Shown here: positions 38,917 through 47,131 of the stretch, piece by piece
Layout of the letters: the number at the start of each line of letters is the position of its first letter
Numbering within the stretch: position 1 is the first letter of the stretch
From: an uncultured Bacteroidales bacterium
GTDB lineage: Bacteria; Bacteroidota; Bacteroidia; Bacteroidales; Paludibacteraceae
Direction of reading: 5' to 3'
Assembly (NCBI GenBank): GCA_903911085.1
Contig: CAIWCC010000084.1
Location: 111,831-175,830 of the forward strand
Length of the DNA: 64,000 nt
The notes under the pieces: generated by a model
What the model saw: only the letters and a program-made list of their open reading frames with translations
Database searches by the model: none
Told to the model about the DNA's origin: nothing
Made by a program: the position numbers and the translations under genes

Positions 38917-39748
38917 CGATTTCGAACAACTTATTTCTCTTTGGTTTGCCGAGGATATTGGTGATGGCGACCACACAACTCTTTCATGTATTCCTGCTTC
39001 GGCAATAGGAAAATCACAACTAATTATTAAAGAAAACGGCGTTTTAGCTGGTGTTGAAGTAGCACGGCAAATTTTTAAAGCTTTCGATTCTGATCTTCAG
39101 ATGACAGTATTTATTAACGATGGAGCTGAAGTAAAAGTTGGCGATGTGGCATTTGTGGTTGAAGGTAAAATTCAATCTCTTTTGCAAACCGAACGTTTAA
39201 TGCTGAACATTATGCAACGAATGAGTGGTGTTGCAACCCGCACACGAGAGTATGCAAAAGCGCTTGAAGGAACGAAAACCAGGGTGCTTGATACTCGCAA
39301 AACTACACCAGGACTTCGTTTATTAGAAAAAGAAGCCGTGAAAATTGGTGGTGGAGTAAATCACAGAATTGGGCTTTACGATATGATTTTATTGAAAGAT
39401 AATCATGTTGATTTTGCAGGTGGTATTGATAAAGCAATTTTGCGTGCCAAAGCATATTTAAAAGAAAAAGGTAAGAATTTAAAAATAGAAATAGAGGTGC
39501 GCAATTTCGACGAACTTGCTCAAGTTATGGCAGTGGGTGGCGTAGACCGTATAATGCTCGATAATTTCACACCTGAAAATACTCGAAAAGCAGTTGAAAT
39601 TATTGCTGGAAAATACGAAACTGAGTCATCTGGCGGTATTACTTTTGACACACTTAAAGAATACGCCGATTGTGGTGTAGACTTTATTTCGGTAGGAGCA
39701 TTGACACATTCAGTTAAAAGCTTGGATATGAGTTTTAAAGCTCTTTGA
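38909..39748 (+). CDS. nadC: Nicotinate-nucleotide pyrophosphorylase (carboxylating)
   Basis: 279 residues from ATG 38909, overlapping the previous stop by 8 bases; an ATG 33 bases earlier is also in frame but would lengthen the overlap. It converts quinolinate and PRPP to nicotinate mononucleotide (NAD synthesis). Motifs: EDIGDGDHTT, VLDTRKTTPGLR, GGGVNHRIGLYDMILLKDNH, IMLDNF. Length is normal. nadA and nadB are not in the window. Confidence 0.93.
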   Translation: MANDFEQLISLWFAEDIGDGDHTTLSCIPASAIGKSQLIIKENGVLAGVEVARQIFKAFDSDLQMTVFINDGAEVKVGDVAFVVEGKIQSLLQTERLMLNIMQRMSGVATRTREYAKALEGTKTRVLDTRKTTPGLRLLEKEAVKIGGGVNHRIGLYDMILLKDNHVDFAGGIDKAILRAKAYLKEKGKNLKIEIEVRNFDELAQVMAVGGVDRIMLDNFTPENTRKAVEIIAGKYETESSGGITFDTLKEYADCGVDFISVGALTHSVKSLDMSFKAL

Positions 39749-39769
39749 TAACCAATACATAAATACAAC

Positions 39770-39812
39770 TAAAATCGGCTTGTTCAATTCTGAATTTGCC
39801 GTTTTTTTTTTA
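39770..39812 (+). terminator. Terminator after nadC
   Basis: AATCGGC pairs with GCCGTT (one bulged T), with an inner TTCA/TGAA pairing, followed by a run of ten T. Confidence 0.65.
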
Positions 39813-40346
39813 CCTAAATTGAAATTACTGAATTCAAAAATTTTATAAAGTGTTCTTTTTGCAATAGAGTTTATATTGATTTAATTGCTACGCAATTAAA
39901 AATATGAAATTTAACACTAAAACCATGGAGACCACTAAGTATAAAACATAAATGTTTTATTGAGAAACAATTACAGTAAAAAAACATTTATGTTTTTCCT
40001 TAGTGTTCTTTGTTCAGCTGATATTCTTAGTGTATCTTAGTGCACTTAGTAACTTAGTGGTAAATCTTAATTCTTTGTTTTTGAGCATAATAATCATTTA
40101 ATCTATATAAACTCTAATGTATTAGATTATTATATTAATTGATAGGCAAATCACTATGGGGTTTGATGATATAAAAAACCTATTTTTATAGGTGTATTTG
40201 TCGTTAAATACTTATAGTTATGAAGCTTACAAAAAAAGACAAAAAGTTTCACGCAAACTAATAGAACTAAGTTTGCAACGTGATTTAGTCATAGAATAAA
40301 CTTAGTTATATTATGTTTTACAAAGCAAACACTTAAATTGTATTCA
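39813..40346. other. 534-bp intergenic stretch with CTTAGTG-type periodic repeats
   Basis: No gene. From about 39910 to 40075 the motif CTTAGTG or its complement CACTAAG recurs at short intervals (for example near 39997, 40030, 40041, 40050 and 40062), and AAACATAAATGTTTTAT and AAAACATTTATGTTTTT flank a short spacer as an inverted pair (about 39947-39995). It is a simple-sequence intergenic repeat rather than a gene. Confidence 0.5.
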
Positions 40347-40895
40347 ATGGCTATCAATAAAGCTATATTAAAAGAACAAATTACCGAACTGACCAAAAAA
40401 GAGTTGGTGGATATTGTATTGAAGTTAGCAGTAAAAAGGTATAATTACGAATTTTTATTGGTCAATTTTCTGGACAAAGAAAGTGGTGAACAAACACTGT
40501 TTGAAGACGCTAAAGAAGATATTGAAAAACTGTGGCAAAAAGAATTTAAAGGTCGCACAATTCAGCATCAAATGGTTAAGCGGCTAAATGCTTGTGTTAA
40601 ACGAATTGCAGAGTTCACAATTGAGACAAAAAGCAAAAAGTTGGAAGCTGATTTGGTACTTTATGTATTAGAATTGCAGTTTGCGCAGTCAACAAAGATT
40701 TTTGGAGCACGTTTTTCAGGCTACGATTATAAAGTTGGACTATTACTAAAAAAGTTAATTTCGCTTGTTGCCAAAAAACTTCATCCCGATTATATGATAG
40801 ATTATCAAGATAGAATTAATGAGTTTCTTGACAAACTACATCGTACATCTAATCGTATTAATACCATTTATGATTTGCCTCAATCAATTGAATAA
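40347..40895 (+). CDS. Hypothetical helical protein
   Basis: 182 residues from the ATG at 40347; a TTG nine bases earlier is less likely. It is almost entirely helical, lysine-rich, without signal peptide or membrane segment. It reads like a two-domain helical bundle (LTKKELVDIVLKLAVKRYN; KVGLLLKKLISLVAKKLHPD). No family is recognised. It is a single gene before the cold-shock gene. Confidence 0.6.
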   Translation: MAINKAILKEQITELTKKELVDIVLKLAVKRYNYEFLLVNFLDKESGEQTLFEDAKEDIEKLWQKEFKGRTIQHQMVKRLNACVKRIAEFTIETKSKKLEADLVLYVLELQFAQSTKIFGARFSGYDYKVGLLLKKLISLVAKKLHPDYMIDYQDRINEFLDKLHRTSNRINTIYDLPQSIE

Positions 40896-40991
40896 ACTTC
40901 TAAATGATAGATTTTTGGCTATCAAAATTATAGATTTGAAAAAAAAACACTATTTTCTTGCAAAAGATAGTATTATATAATTTTTATATAC

Positions 40992-40999
40992 TATCTTTG
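40992..40999 (+). promoter_or_regulatory. -7 element of the cold-shock gene
   Basis: TATCTTTG, 28 bases before the ATG, with no TTG at normal spacing. The leader is therefore short, unlike the long structured leader of E. coli cspA. Confidence 0.5.
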
Positions 41000-41027
41000 T
41001 CGCTCAATAATTAATAAAAAAGTAACA

Positions 41028-41219
41028 ATGAGTAAAGGAACAGTAAAATTCTTCAATGAATCTAAAGGATTTGGATTTATTAGTGAAGAAGGTTCAAACA
41101 AAGAACATTTCGTACACATCTCTGGATTAATTGATCAAATTCGCGAAGGCGACACAGTTGAATTTGATTTGCAAGAAGGCAAAAAAGGATTGAATGCAGT
41201 AAATGTCAAAGTAATTTAA
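41028..41219 (+). CDS. Cold-shock domain protein
   Basis: 63 residues, one cold-shock (OB-fold) domain. RNP1 is KGFGFI and RNP2 is EHFVHI, both intact; these bind single-stranded RNA or DNA. Probably an RNA chaperone in the cytoplasm, with its own -7 element and terminator. Whether cold induces it cannot be told from sequence. Confidence 0.93.
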   Translation: MSKGTVKFFNESKGFGFISEEGSNKEHFVHISGLIDQIREGDTVEFDLQEGKKGLNAVNVKVI

Positions 41220-41251
41220 TATTTTACTATCGACGTTTTTTACATCTTAGA

Positions 41252-41285
41252 AGTCTATCAAAAATATTTGATAGGCTTTTTTTTT
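41252..41285 (+). terminator. Terminator after the cold-shock gene
   Basis: AGTCTATCAAA pairs with TTTGATAGGCT around an AATA loop (one G-T pair), followed by a long T run. Confidence 0.85.
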
Positions 41286-41422
41286 GAAAATTAATATAGA
41301 TTGATTTACGTAAGTGTTTTTAATTATCTTGCTTTAAACTAGATTGTTACTGCTAAATTGCTTTGTCTAAAATTTGCTATTTGACAATTTGGGATCAAAA
41401 CATAGTATTTATTCAATTATTA

Positions 41423-41456
41423 TTTGAAAGTATTTGAAAAAACTTATTTACTTTTG
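41423..41456 (+). promoter_or_regulatory. Promoter of the esterase gene
   Basis: TTTG at 41423-41426, 22 bases, TACTTTTG at 41449-41456; 35 bases before the ATG at 41492. Confidence 0.6.
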
Positions 41457-41491
41457 TTCTAATATAAAATAATTTTAATTCCTCAAATATC

Positions 41492-42370
41492 ATGAAACAT
41501 TTAATTTATACCATTCTTCCATTTTTGTTTTTTTGTATGTCAATGACAGCTCAAAATGAGATTAAGCTTTATCCAAAAGAACCCAAAGAAAGTAACGAAA
41601 TTGCTGTTGATGAAAGTTTTCAACGAAATGATTTTGTGATAAATATTTCTAAACCACGTATGTATGAGTATATTGTACCAAAAGATTCTGCTAATGGAAC
41701 TGCTGTTTTGATATGTCCCGGTGGTGGATATTCTGGCGTTTCTGTTATAAAAGAGGGCCTCGAAATAGCAAAATGGTTTAATTCATTGGGTGTATCGGCA
41801 TTTGTTTTGTATTATCGCATGCCAAATGGTCATTCAACAGTTCCATTAAAAGATGCTCAGATGGCTTTAAATATTATTCGCAAAGGTGCAAAAAAATGGA
41901 ATATTGATAAATCTAAAATTGGTATTATGGGCTTCTCGGCTGGTGGACATTTAGCTTCTACGGTTGGTACGCATTTTAAATCTAAAGCTCAACGACCAGC
42001 TTTTATGATATTGGGTTATCCTGTAGTGACTATGCAAAAGGAACTAACACATATGGGTTCACGCAATAATCTTTTAGGTAAAAGCCCTGCCGACGAATTA
42101 GTAACTCTTTACTCAAACGAGTTGCAGGTTACAAAAAAAACTCCTCCTACCTTCATTTTTCATGCCAAAGATGATAAAGTTGTCCCAATAGCAAATAGTG
42201 AGCAATTGTTTAAGTCTTTGCAAGATAATAATGTTTCTTCTGAATTTCAGATGTTTGAAAAAGGTGGTCATGGTTTTGGTATGCGTGTAAAAGATATTGA
42301 TTCGTCAAATTGGCCTAACTTGTTAAGAGCTTGGATGGCGACTCAGAAATTATTGCCGCTTCAAAAATAA
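41492..42370 (+). CDS. Secreted alpha/beta hydrolase (acetylxylan-esterase-like)
   Basis: 292 residues with signal peptide (1-21, ending MTAQ). The hydrolase core shows the oxyanion CPGGGYSG, the nucleophile elbow GFSAGGH (Ser), the acid Asp in HAKDDKVVP and the catalytic His in KGGHGFG. Bacteroidota relatives de-esterify plant polysaccharides or other acyl esters in the periplasm. No carbohydrate-utilisation genes lie nearby, so the substrate stays open. Confidence 0.82.
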   Translation: MKHLIYTILPFLFFCMSMTAQNEIKLYPKEPKESNEIAVDESFQRNDFVINISKPRMYEYIVPKDSANGTAVLICPGGGYSGVSVIKEGLEIAKWFNSLGVSAFVLYYRMPNGHSTVPLKDAQMALNIIRKGAKKWNIDKSKIGIMGFSAGGHLASTVGTHFKSKAQRPAFMILGYPVVTMQKELTHMGSRNNLLGKSPADELVTLYSNELQVTKKTPPTFIFHAKDDKVVPIANSEQLFKSLQDNNVSSEFQMFEKGGHGFGMRVKDIDSSNWPNLLRAWMATQKLLPLQK

Positions 42371-42462
42371 TAGTCAAATCGGTCTTTGCAAGAAAGATGA
42401 AATTTTAAATTGTTGAGTTTTTCCAAAAAATCTAAATCCTCATCTGGGGTAAGTAATGCTTT

Positions 42463-43521
42463 ATGAATAATGAACTATCAAACGATGCTATTGCTTTATT
42501 GCAGCAATTAATTGCAATTCCGTCATTTAGCAAAGAAGAAAATGTTTTGGTCGATTTTCTTGAACGGTATATCGAAATTAAAGGTTATACAGTGTCGCGA
42601 AAAGAAAATAATGTATGGATTTTGAGTACCGGCTTTGATAGTAACCGCCCCACAATATTACTCAATTCTCATATTGATACAGTGAAACCAGCTTCAGGTT
42701 GGGTTCATCAACCATTTTCTCCAAAAATCGAGAATAATAAACTATATGGTTTGGGAAGTAACGATGCTGGAGCAAGTGTGGTGTGCTTATTAAGTGCTTT
42801 TATTTATTTGACACAGCAAACTCAAACATATAATTTGATATTTGCAGCCACTGCCGAAGAAGAAATTTCGGGGAAAAATGGGCTTGAGAGTCTATTGATG
42901 GAACTACCCAGAATCGATTTTGCTATAGTTGGTGAACCTACAAAAATGCATTTGGCTGTGGCCGAAAAGGGGTTAATGGTGCTCGATTGCCTAGTTTCTG
43001 GCAAAGCAGGACATGCTGCACGCAATGAGGGTGTTAATGCTATTTATAAGGCATTGTCAGATATTACTTGGTTTATGACTTATCAATTTCCAAAAAAAAC
43101 TGACTTACTTGGACCTGTAAAGATGACCGTTACTCAAATAAATGCAGGTACACAGCATAATGTTGTTCCAGATAAATGTACGTTTGTGGTGGATGTACGC
43201 AGTAATGAAATGTATTCTAATAACGAGATACTTGCCGAAATAAACAAACATGTTTCTTGTGATGTGCAAGCCCGTTCCACGCGTTTGAGTTCAACTGCTA
43301 CTCCGTTAAATCATCCTATTGTAATACGTGGACTTGAGCTGAATCGTTCAATGTTTGGGTCGCCAACGCTTTCCGATCAATCGTTAATGCCTTTTCCAAG
43401 TATGAAAATGGGACCTGGCGATTCCGCACGTTCACACACAGCCGATGAATATATTGCCTTGGCTGAAATTGAAGAGGCAATTGATATTTACATTAAATTA
43501 CTAGATGGTATAAAGTTGTAA
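42463..43521 (+). CDS. M20 metallopeptidase, ArgE/DapE-like (probably acetylornithine or acetylcitrulline deacetylase)
   Basis: 352 residues. Metal ligands and catalytic residues are in NSHIDTVKP (His, Asp), GSNDAGA (bridging Asp) and ATAEEEISG (catalytic Glu and ligand Glu), with the dimerisation domain in the middle (GKAGHAAR). Bacteroidota use an ArgE-like M20 enzyme of this length in arginine synthesis; in some members the true substrate is N-acyl-citrulline. argC lies 10 kb away, which agrees. It follows the esterase by 92 bases; no link in function is evident. Confidence 0.75.
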   Translation: MNNELSNDAIALLQQLIAIPSFSKEENVLVDFLERYIEIKGYTVSRKENNVWILSTGFDSNRPTILLNSHIDTVKPASGWVHQPFSPKIENNKLYGLGSNDAGASVVCLLSAFIYLTQQTQTYNLIFAATAEEEISGKNGLESLLMELPRIDFAIVGEPTKMHLAVAEKGLMVLDCLVSGKAGHAARNEGVNAIYKALSDITWFMTYQFPKKTDLLGPVKMTVTQINAGTQHNVVPDKCTFVVDVRSNEMYSNNEILAEINKHVSCDVQARSTRLSSTATPLNHPIVIRGLELNRSMFGSPTLSDQSLMPFPSMKMGPGDSARSHTADEYIALAEIEEAIDIYIKLLDGIKL

Positions 43522-43608
43522 AACAACTTCTAATAGCTAGCAAAACAACTTTGATATTTATTTGTGAAAATTCAAACAGTTCTTTAATATCAGCACAATA
43601 GTAAATCG

Positions 43609-44457
43609 TTAAATTGACTTTATAAAGCCACAAGTAGCACAAAATGGTTCAACAACTTTATGTTGTTCGAACCCTTTTTTTATGTCCTTAGCTCGTTTTC
43701 TATCCAAAATATCAATTAAATTTTCATTGAATATATTTCCTAAAAGTAAATTGGCATCGGCATCCAAACAACATGGAATTACCTGTCCATCAGATAGTAT
43801 GGCGATATGGTCGCGTAATCCATAACATGTTTTTTCTGAGTAAATTTTAGCTTTTGAATTGTTTGGCCAATCAAATCGAGGTGCACTGTGTAGAAAAATA
43901 TGCTCTGATAATTTTTGTCCATTACCATTAGTTTGTTCGTTCAATATATCTGCTGAGAGCTTGAATTTTGCTACAATTTTGTTCAAACAAAGCATGTTGA
44001 AGTCATTACTTGTTTTAATTGAAGAATTCCACAGTCGCAGCGAAACGTAACTTTTTGGAGCTGCATTAGTGGCAAATTGGAGAGCAGTTTCCAAATATGT
44101 ATTCCATTTTTCTGGCGCTATATTTTCTTCGGCATCATGTAATGAAATATTGATTTGTCGGATATTATGTTTCAATAATAATTCCGATTTTCGCTCTAAT
44201 AAGCCACCATTTGTAGTGATATTAATCTGTAAACCAGCTGATTCTGCAATAGTAAGTATTTCATCCAATTGTGTATGTAAAAGTGGCTCCCCAAGTACAT
44301 GTAAATAAATGTAATTGGTAAATGGTCGAATTTTATCCACTACCAAACGAAATTCTTCTGGCGACATAAACCTAGAAACGCGTGTAGTTTTAAAACAAAA
44401 GCTGCAATCGAAATTGCAGCTATTTGTTATCTCAATATATATTTTCTTGAATCTCAG
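43609..44457 (-). CDS. Radical SAM/SPASM protein; start codon unusual
   Basis: The first ATG in frame (44367) lies after the essential cluster motif. Reading upstream without a stop to 44481 gives LRFKKIYIEITNSCNFDC followed by SFC, a perfect CxxxCxxC radical SAM motif (Cys codons at 44418, 44406 and 44397). No ATG, GTG or TTG exists between the stop at 44482-44484 and this motif; CTG at 44457 is the best candidate, with AAGGA at 44479-44483 as a possible but distant ribosome site. Then come YLHVLGEPLLH and NITTNGG as in SPASM-type enzymes, and C-terminal cysteines (CYGL, CCLDAD, CATC) for an auxiliary cluster. Such enzymes cut SAM to make radicals for modifying peptides, proteins or small molecules; no precursor peptide is visible. 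It follows kdsD on the same strand. Confidence 0.75.
   Translation of the reverse strand: MRFKKIYIEITNSCNFDCSFCFKTTRVSRFMSPEEFRLVVDKIRPFTNYIYLHVLGEPLLHTQLDEILTIAESAGLQINITTNGGLLERKSELLLKHNIRQINISLHDAEENIAPEKWNTYLETALQFATNAAPKSYVSLRLWNSSIKTSNDFNMLCLNKIVAKFKLSADILNEQTNGNGQKLSEHIFLHSAPRFDWPNNSKAKIYSEKTCYGLRDHIAILSDGQVIPCCLDADANLLLGNIFNENLIDILDRKRAKDIKKGFEQHKVVEPFCATCGFIKSI
44391..44420 (-). terminator. Terminator-like hairpin inside the radical SAM coding sequence
   Basis: On the minus strand GCTGCAAT-TTCG-ATTGCAGC is a perfect 8-bp stem with a UUCG tetraloop, followed by TTTTGTTTTA. It lies 77 bases after the kdsD stop and could end that transcript, yet the same bases encode the CxxxCxxC motif. 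It may act as an attenuator. Confidence 0.5.
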
Positions 44458-44496
44458 ATATGTATATTTATTTCTAGTTCCTTAAGTATTTGATAA

Positions 44497-45447
44497 TTAT
44501 CTAAAGTCAATAATATTGTGTATAGAAAGTATACCCACCAATTGGTCGGAATTATTCATTACAGTAAGTGAAGTAATTTTGTTGATGTCCATCATTTCAA
44601 GTGCTTCTGTCAACAATTCGTTTTCGTTTATTTGTTTAAAACCGAGTGTCATAAATTCTTGAGCTGTCAATAATTTTATATCATCAAACCGCTGAATTGC
44701 TCTTCGTATATCACCATCGGTAATAATTCCAATTGGTTGCTCAACATTATTAAATACGATAGTCATTCCGAGTCTTTTATTGCTCATTTCATGCATGATA
44801 TCTTTAAATAGTGTTGATTCGTACACTTTAGGAATATTTGTAGACATTTCGTCTTTCACACGTGAAATAAGTCGTCTACCCAACGCTCCTCCTGGATGAT
44901 AAACTGCATAGTTTTCAGCTTTAAAACCACGTTGTTCCATCAAACAAATTGTCAATGCATCTCCCATAACTAAAGTAGCTGTAGTTGAAGTTGTTGGTGC
45001 TAATCCAAGTGGGCAAGCTTCCTTTTCCACACCGACATTTAGCACAAATGAAACTTCTTTAGCTAAAACTGATTTTAGATTTCCAGTCATGGCAATGAGT
45101 GTACAACCAATTTTTTTTAGTGGTGGAATAATGTTGAGAATCTCGGTTGAACTTCCACTGTTGGAAATGAGTAATACAATATCAATTTTGCTTACCATAC
45201 CCAAATCGCCATGCATTGCTTCAGCTGCGTTTATAAATATAGTGGGAGTGCCTGTAGAAGCCAGTGAAGAAGCTATTTTATGACCAATAATTCCGGTTTT
45301 GCCAACACCCATAATTACCAACTTGCCTTTGTTGGCATAAATAAGTTCCACTACATCGTTTATTTCAGAACCAATCTTATCGGATAATTTCTGAAGTTCA
45401 GTGATTTCGGAATTAAAAATTTCTTTGCTACGTTTAATAAAATCCAT
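44497..45447 (-). CDS. kdsD: D-arabinose-5-phosphate isomerase
   Basis: 316 residues. An SIS domain (about 25-180; GVGKTGIIGHKIASSLASTG, SNSGSSTEIL) is followed by two CBS domains (about 205-316). It interconverts ribulose-5-phosphate and arabinose-5-phosphate, the first dedicated step to Kdo for lipopolysaccharide. KpsF and GutQ are near-identical alternatives, but the kdsA-kdsC fusion just upstream (112 bases) supports the Kdo role. Confidence 0.92.
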   Translation of the reverse strand: MDFIKRSKEIFNSEITELQKLSDKIGSEINDVVELIYANKGKLVIMGVGKTGIIGHKIASSLASTGTPTIFINAAEAMHGDLGMVSKIDIVLLISNSGSSTEILNIIPPLKKIGCTLIAMTGNLKSVLAKEVSFVLNVGVEKEACPLGLAPTTSTTATLVMGDALTICLMEQRGFKAENYAVYHPGGALGRRLISRVKDEMSTNIPKVYESTLFKDIMHEMSNKRLGMTIVFNNVEQPIGIITDGDIRRAIQRFDDIKLLTAQEFMTLGFKQINENELLTEALEMMDINKITSLTVMNNSDQLVGILSIHNIIDFR

Positions 45448-45559
45448 ATTTTAGCTACTCAGTTTTTGTTCTAACAATCTGATTGTTGCGTATAACAATC
45501 ATTTATTGTTATTTTTTGTCTTGTTTTTTTCAGTGCTATTGCTTTATGAAGTTTTGGTT

Positions 45560-46954
45560 TCAACGTATTTGTGTCTTCAATATCATTTCCACAAATTCTC
45601 TTACGCAGCCTTCACCTCCCTTTTTCTTCATCTGATAAATTCCTGGAATATTTTTTATTGCTTCCAATGCATCAGATGGGCATGCCGCCAAACCAACCGC
45701 CGAGAGTAATTCAAAGCAATTTATATCATCGCCAATATATGCAACTTCTGCTAGTGAAATATTTTCGTTGGCACATAATTCCTTTACAGTGGCGAGTTTA
45801 CCACCTTCCCGATTGCCTTGATAAAGATAATCTAATTTCAATTTATTGAAGCGACGTTCAACTAATTTTGTGTTTTCAGATGTAATAATTCCAGTCTTAA
45901 TTCCCTTTTGACGAATAAGTTGTAGACCCATTCCGTCGTGTGTGTTGAACTTTTTCAATTCGTCACCAGATTCGGAATAATACATTCCTGCATCGGTTAA
46001 AACACCATCCACGTCGGTTAAAAGAAGTTTAATTTTTGTTGATTGTTGATTGTTGATAGTTGGTTGCTTGACATTCAAAGCTTGCTGTTTACTGATATCT
46101 GATAACTGATAACTGTCATCTGTCAACTGTTTTGTAATATTGTCAATAGCAATTGCTTGTTGCAAAATCGTTTTTATATCAGAAAGATACAGTTGGTTTG
46201 GGCCATCAGAAAATGCATGATCGGGGTCGGGATGTACTTCGGCAAATATTGCATCAACTCCAACAGCCAACGCAGCACGCATAAGATATGGTACCATTTC
46301 TCTATTTCCACCAGTGGAATCGCCCTGACCGCCAGGTTTTTGAACTGCATGCGTGGCATCAAAAACTATTGGAAAGCCATAACTGCGCATTTCAACTAAT
46401 CCTGTCATATCAACAATAAGATTATTGTATCCAAAGCTTGAACCTCTTTCACATAGCAAGATATTTTCATTCCCAGAATCACGCAATTTATCCACCACAT
46501 TTTTCATGTCCCATGGTGCCATAAACTGCCCTTTTTTTACATTTACAATCTTCCCAGTTTGAGCTGCCGCTACTAATAAATCGGTTTGGCGTGATAGGAA
46601 GGCAGGTATTTGAAGCATATCAGCCACTTTGGCAACTTCTGCGCATTGCCATGTTTCGTGCACATCTGTGACGATAGGAAGGTCGAGTTCTGTTTTTACA
46701 CGTTGTAAAATTTCTAAACCACGTTTCATTCCTAAACCACGAGGTGATTTTACTGACGAGCGATTTGCTTTGTCGAATGATGACTTGAAAATGAAATGAA
46801 TGTCCAACTCTGTGCATATTTCTTTAAGCTTGGTAGCTACCAACATTGTCATTTCTTCGGTTTCGATGGCGCATGGACCAGCAATTAATACAAACCGATT
46901 TTTTCCTCCAATATCAAAACGATTAAGAACGTTTATTTTATGTGTTTCGAGCAT
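45560..46954 (-). CDS. kdsA-kdsC: Fused Kdo-8-phosphate synthase and Kdo-8-phosphate phosphatase
   Basis: I chose the ATG at 46954 (MLETHKINVLN). Residues 1-276 are a complete KdsA: LIAGPCAIE, FKSSFDKANRSS, DVHE, VFDATHAVQ. It joins arabinose-5-phosphate and PEP. Residues 308-464 are a complete KdsC of the HAD family (LLLTDVDGVLTDAG nucleophile Asp, ITSENT, GDDINC), which removes the phosphate to give Kdo. The 31-residue linker (277-307) is encoded by tandem CAGTTATCAG-type sequence that looks like an intergenic repeat. With kdsD next door this covers arabinose-5-phosphate to Kdo. The separate genes are the usual state; the fusion is unusual. Confidence 0.9.
   Translation of the reverse strand: MLETHKINVLNRFDIGGKNRFVLIAGPCAIETEEMTMLVATKLKEICTELDIHFIFKSSFDKANRSSVKSPRGLGMKRGLEILQRVKTELDLPIVTDVHETWQCAEVAKVADMLQIPAFLSRQTDLLVAAAQTGKIVNVKKGQFMAPWDMKNVVDKLRDSGNENILLCERGSSFGYNNLIVDMTGLVEMRSYGFPIVFDATHAVQKPGGQGDSTGGNREMVPYLMRAALAVGVDAIFAEVHPDPDHAFSDGPNQLYLSDIKTILQQAIAIDNITKQLTDDSYQLSDISKQQALNVKQPTINNQQSTKIKLLLTDVDGVLTDAGMYYSESGDELKKFNTHDGMGLQLIRQKGIKTGIITSENTKLVERRFNKLKLDYLYQGNREGGKLATVKELCANENISLAEVAYIGDDINCFELLSAVGLAACPSDALEAIKNIPGIYQMKKKGGEGCVREFVEMILKTQIR
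46031..46129 (-). repeat. Repeat-derived linker sequence inside kdsA-kdsC
   Basis: Minus strand: CAGTTGACAGATGACAG, TTATCAGTTATCAGATATCAG-like units, then ATCAACAATCAACAATCAAC. The style matches the non-coding spacer at 49038-49122 (TTGACAGTT, GTTTACAGTTGATAG). Here it is in frame and free of stops. Confidence 0.6.
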
Positions 46955-47080
46955 ATTATCACAATTTCCTATCAATCAATTTAATAGGTGTTAAAACTTG
47001 GTTAAAAGCTAATACGAAGTATATCTGACTTTTAATGAGTATGTATGTAAGTAGAATTTTGGTAGTTAAAATTATCTTGT

Positions 47081-47112
47081 CAAAAAGCATTGATAATCAT
47101 ATCAATGCTTTT
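47081..47112 (-). terminator. Terminator after the GH16-like gene
   Basis: AAAAGCATTGAT (47083-47094) pairs perfectly with ATCAATGCTTTT (47101-47112) around a 6-base loop, with T residues following on the minus strand. Confidence 0.75.
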
Positions 47113-47131
47113 CAATCCTACAATAAAAACT

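Noticed and set aside
41000..41027. Long thermosensing leader for the cold-shock gene
   Set aside because: The -7 element leaves only about 28 bases of leader.
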